A stretch of DNA of 13,537 nt from Acidobacteriota bacterium. Lineage in GTDB: Bacteria; Acidobacteriota; Terriglobia; Terriglobales; Acidobacteriaceae. Within the stretch, counting starts at the first letter, position 1; each line of letters begins with the position of its first letter. Below the pieces are notes generated by a model. That model ran no database searches and was not told where the DNA came from. It saw nothing but the letters and a program-made list of their open reading frames with translations. Location: contig JAGWML010000057.1 of NCBI GenBank assembly GCA_028873155.1, positions 1 to 13,537 on the forward strand. The letters are read 5' to 3'. A program made the translations under genes and the position numbers. This document shows, piece by piece, positions 12,485 through 13,537 of this stretch.

Positions 12485-13537
12485 ATGCAACGCCCAACCT
12501 GGCTGCCCAACTACCTTCCCGAGCTGGACGGGCTGCGCGGACTCGCCATTCTTGCGGTGGTTCTCTATCACTGCAGCCCGCGCCTGGTGGGGACGTGGCT
12601 GCATCCTGTCGCCATCTGGGGATGGTCGGGCGTTACGCTCTTCTTCTTCCTCAGCGGATTTCTGATCACCTGCAATCTGCTGGGCGCGCGCGACCGGCCT
12701 CGCTACTTTCACAACTTCCACGGACGGCGCATTCTCCGCATCTGGCCTGTGTATCTGCTGTTGCTCGCGTTCGTGTATGCCGAGGCTCCGTGGTACATCG
12801 GCCCGAGCGTGTGGCAGGCTGTACGCACCGCGCCTTGGTGGGCCTATTTTCTCTTCCTGCAAAATCTGTTTCCGCTCGCGCTGCCTCCGGCATTGGGCCC
12901 GACATGGGCGCTTGCCATTGAGGAGCAGTACTACTTTCTGTGGGCGCCGGGCGTGCGATGGCTGCGCAATCCCGCATTGCTAGCGTTGCCGCCGGCGGTC
13001 GCGCTGATCGCTGCGCCATTCTTTCGCCGCTCGCATTTCAGTTGGATCACGTCGACCCACACGCTCACGCACCTCGACGGCATCGCTCTTGGCAGCCTGG
13101 TTGCCATCGGGTTGTACACGCTCCGGCTCAGCCGCCGCACCTGGCTTGCGGTGGGCCTTGTCTCGTTTGTCGCGGGTGGTGTTGCGGTTTTCACCGTCGC
13201 GAGCGGCACCGCATTTCTGGACACGGCGCTGTCATTTGGATACGGCGGCGCGGTGCTCGCGCTGGCGACATCGGTTGGCGCGGGCAGTCCCGTCCACGTG
13301 CTGCTGCGCAAGGGGCCGCTGGCTTTTTACGGCAAGATCAGCTACGGGCTGTATATGTTTCACATCTCGGTCTTCATCTACTTTGGCTGGTTCGACCTGA
13401 AGATGGATCGCTACGGTATTCCAGGTAATCTGGCGATTGTCGCCTTCCGGCTTGCCGCCTCCACCGCCGTCGCGGCGGTGCTGTGGTATGGCTTCGAGTC
13501 GCGGATTCTGAAGCTGAAGCGGCACTTTGCCGAGCGG
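12485..13537 (+). CDS. OafA/YrhL-type membrane acyltransferase, 3' end outside window
   Basis: I translated the frame from ATG 12485; it is open for 351 codons to the window edge with no stop. YLPELDGLRGLAILAVVLYH (10-29) supplies the family's conserved Arg18 and His29. GWSGVTLFFFLSGFLI follows, then RRILRIWPVY, and GPTWALAIEEQYYFLW with Glu146/Glu147 matches the W(S/A)LxxEEQFY motif. GKISYGLYMFHI and FESRILKLK close the domain. These acyltransferase-3 proteins have about ten membrane helices and transfer acetyl or other acyl groups to sugars of envelope polysaccharides or antibiotics at the inner membrane. With 351 residues it is nearly full length for a stand-alone member without an SGNH domain. 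It lies 17 bases behind proC. No glycan genes are in view, so the acceptor is unknown. Confidence 0.92.
   Translation, partial: MQRPTWLPNYLPELDGLRGLAILAVVLYHCSPRLVGTWLHPVAIWGWSGVTLFFFLSGFLITCNLLGARDRPRYFHNFHGRRILRIWPVYLLLLAFVYAEAPWYIGPSVWQAVRTAPWWAYFLFLQNLFPLALPPALGPTWALAIEEQYYFLWAPGVRWLRNPALLALPPAVALIAAPFFRRSHFSWITSTHTLTHLDGIALGSLVAIGLYTLRLSRRTWLAVGLVSFVAGGVAVFTVASGTAFLDTALSFGYGGAVLALATSVGAGSPVHVLLRKGPLAFYGKISYGLYMFHISVFIYFGWFDLKMDRYGIPGNLAIVAFRLAASTAVAAVLWYGFESRILKLKRHFAER

Overview
The window looks like chromosomal DNA of an Acidobacteriota member, most likely class Terriglobia (Granulicella/Terriglobus/Edaphobacter-like). Three things suggest this: two secreted proteins of the 'VWFA-related Acidobacterial' type (TIGR03436-like); a family of GGGGCACCC-ending palindromic repeats; and high GC in the core genes (a counted 60-base sample at 5401-5460 is 70% GC). 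A diderm envelope is implied by lpxB. Genus assignment is inference.

Layout. (1) 1-1209, minus: lpxB (lipid A disaccharide synthase), 403 codons open to the window edge. (2) 1210-1856: gene-poor, with two G-rich direct repeats, a perfect dyad and a REP-like repeat. (3) 1857-3374: a small accessory island of lower GC. It holds a broken helix-turn-helix-like fragment, an intact AbiTii-type (abortive-infection-associated) gene, and a truncated, frameshifted REP-associated tyrosine transposase (RAYT). Two directly oriented REP-like repeats bracket it. (4) 3484-4185, plus: a polytopic membrane protein of unknown function. (5) 4186-4611: further REP-like palindromes, two of them in an 89-bp tandem duplication. 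(6) 4612-7548, minus: a 978-aa secreted VWA-related protein. (7) 7913-8938, plus: a SAM-dependent methyltransferase with a possible hairpin over its ribosome-binding site and a terminator behind it. (8) 9107-10264, plus: a second, shorter secreted VWA-related protein. (9) 11339-10496, minus: an overlapping ArsR-type repressor/SRPBCC (AHSA1-like) pair of lower GC, with a palindrome across its start codon. (10) 11613-13537, plus: proC (pyrroline-5-carboxylate reductase), followed 17 bp later by an OafA/YrhL-type acyltransferase that runs off the window.

How they fit together. Most loci are independent housekeeping or envelope genes. The ArsR/SRPBCC pair is a translationally coupled, probably self-regulated two-gene operon. 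proC and the acyltransferase are probably co-transcribed. The best candidate for an unusual system is the 1767-3374 island: a defence-type gene between REP-like repeats beside the remains of the transposase class that mobilises such repeats. The intergenic 11340-11612 holds only the arsR promoter/operator candidate and the proC leader; I see nothing else there.
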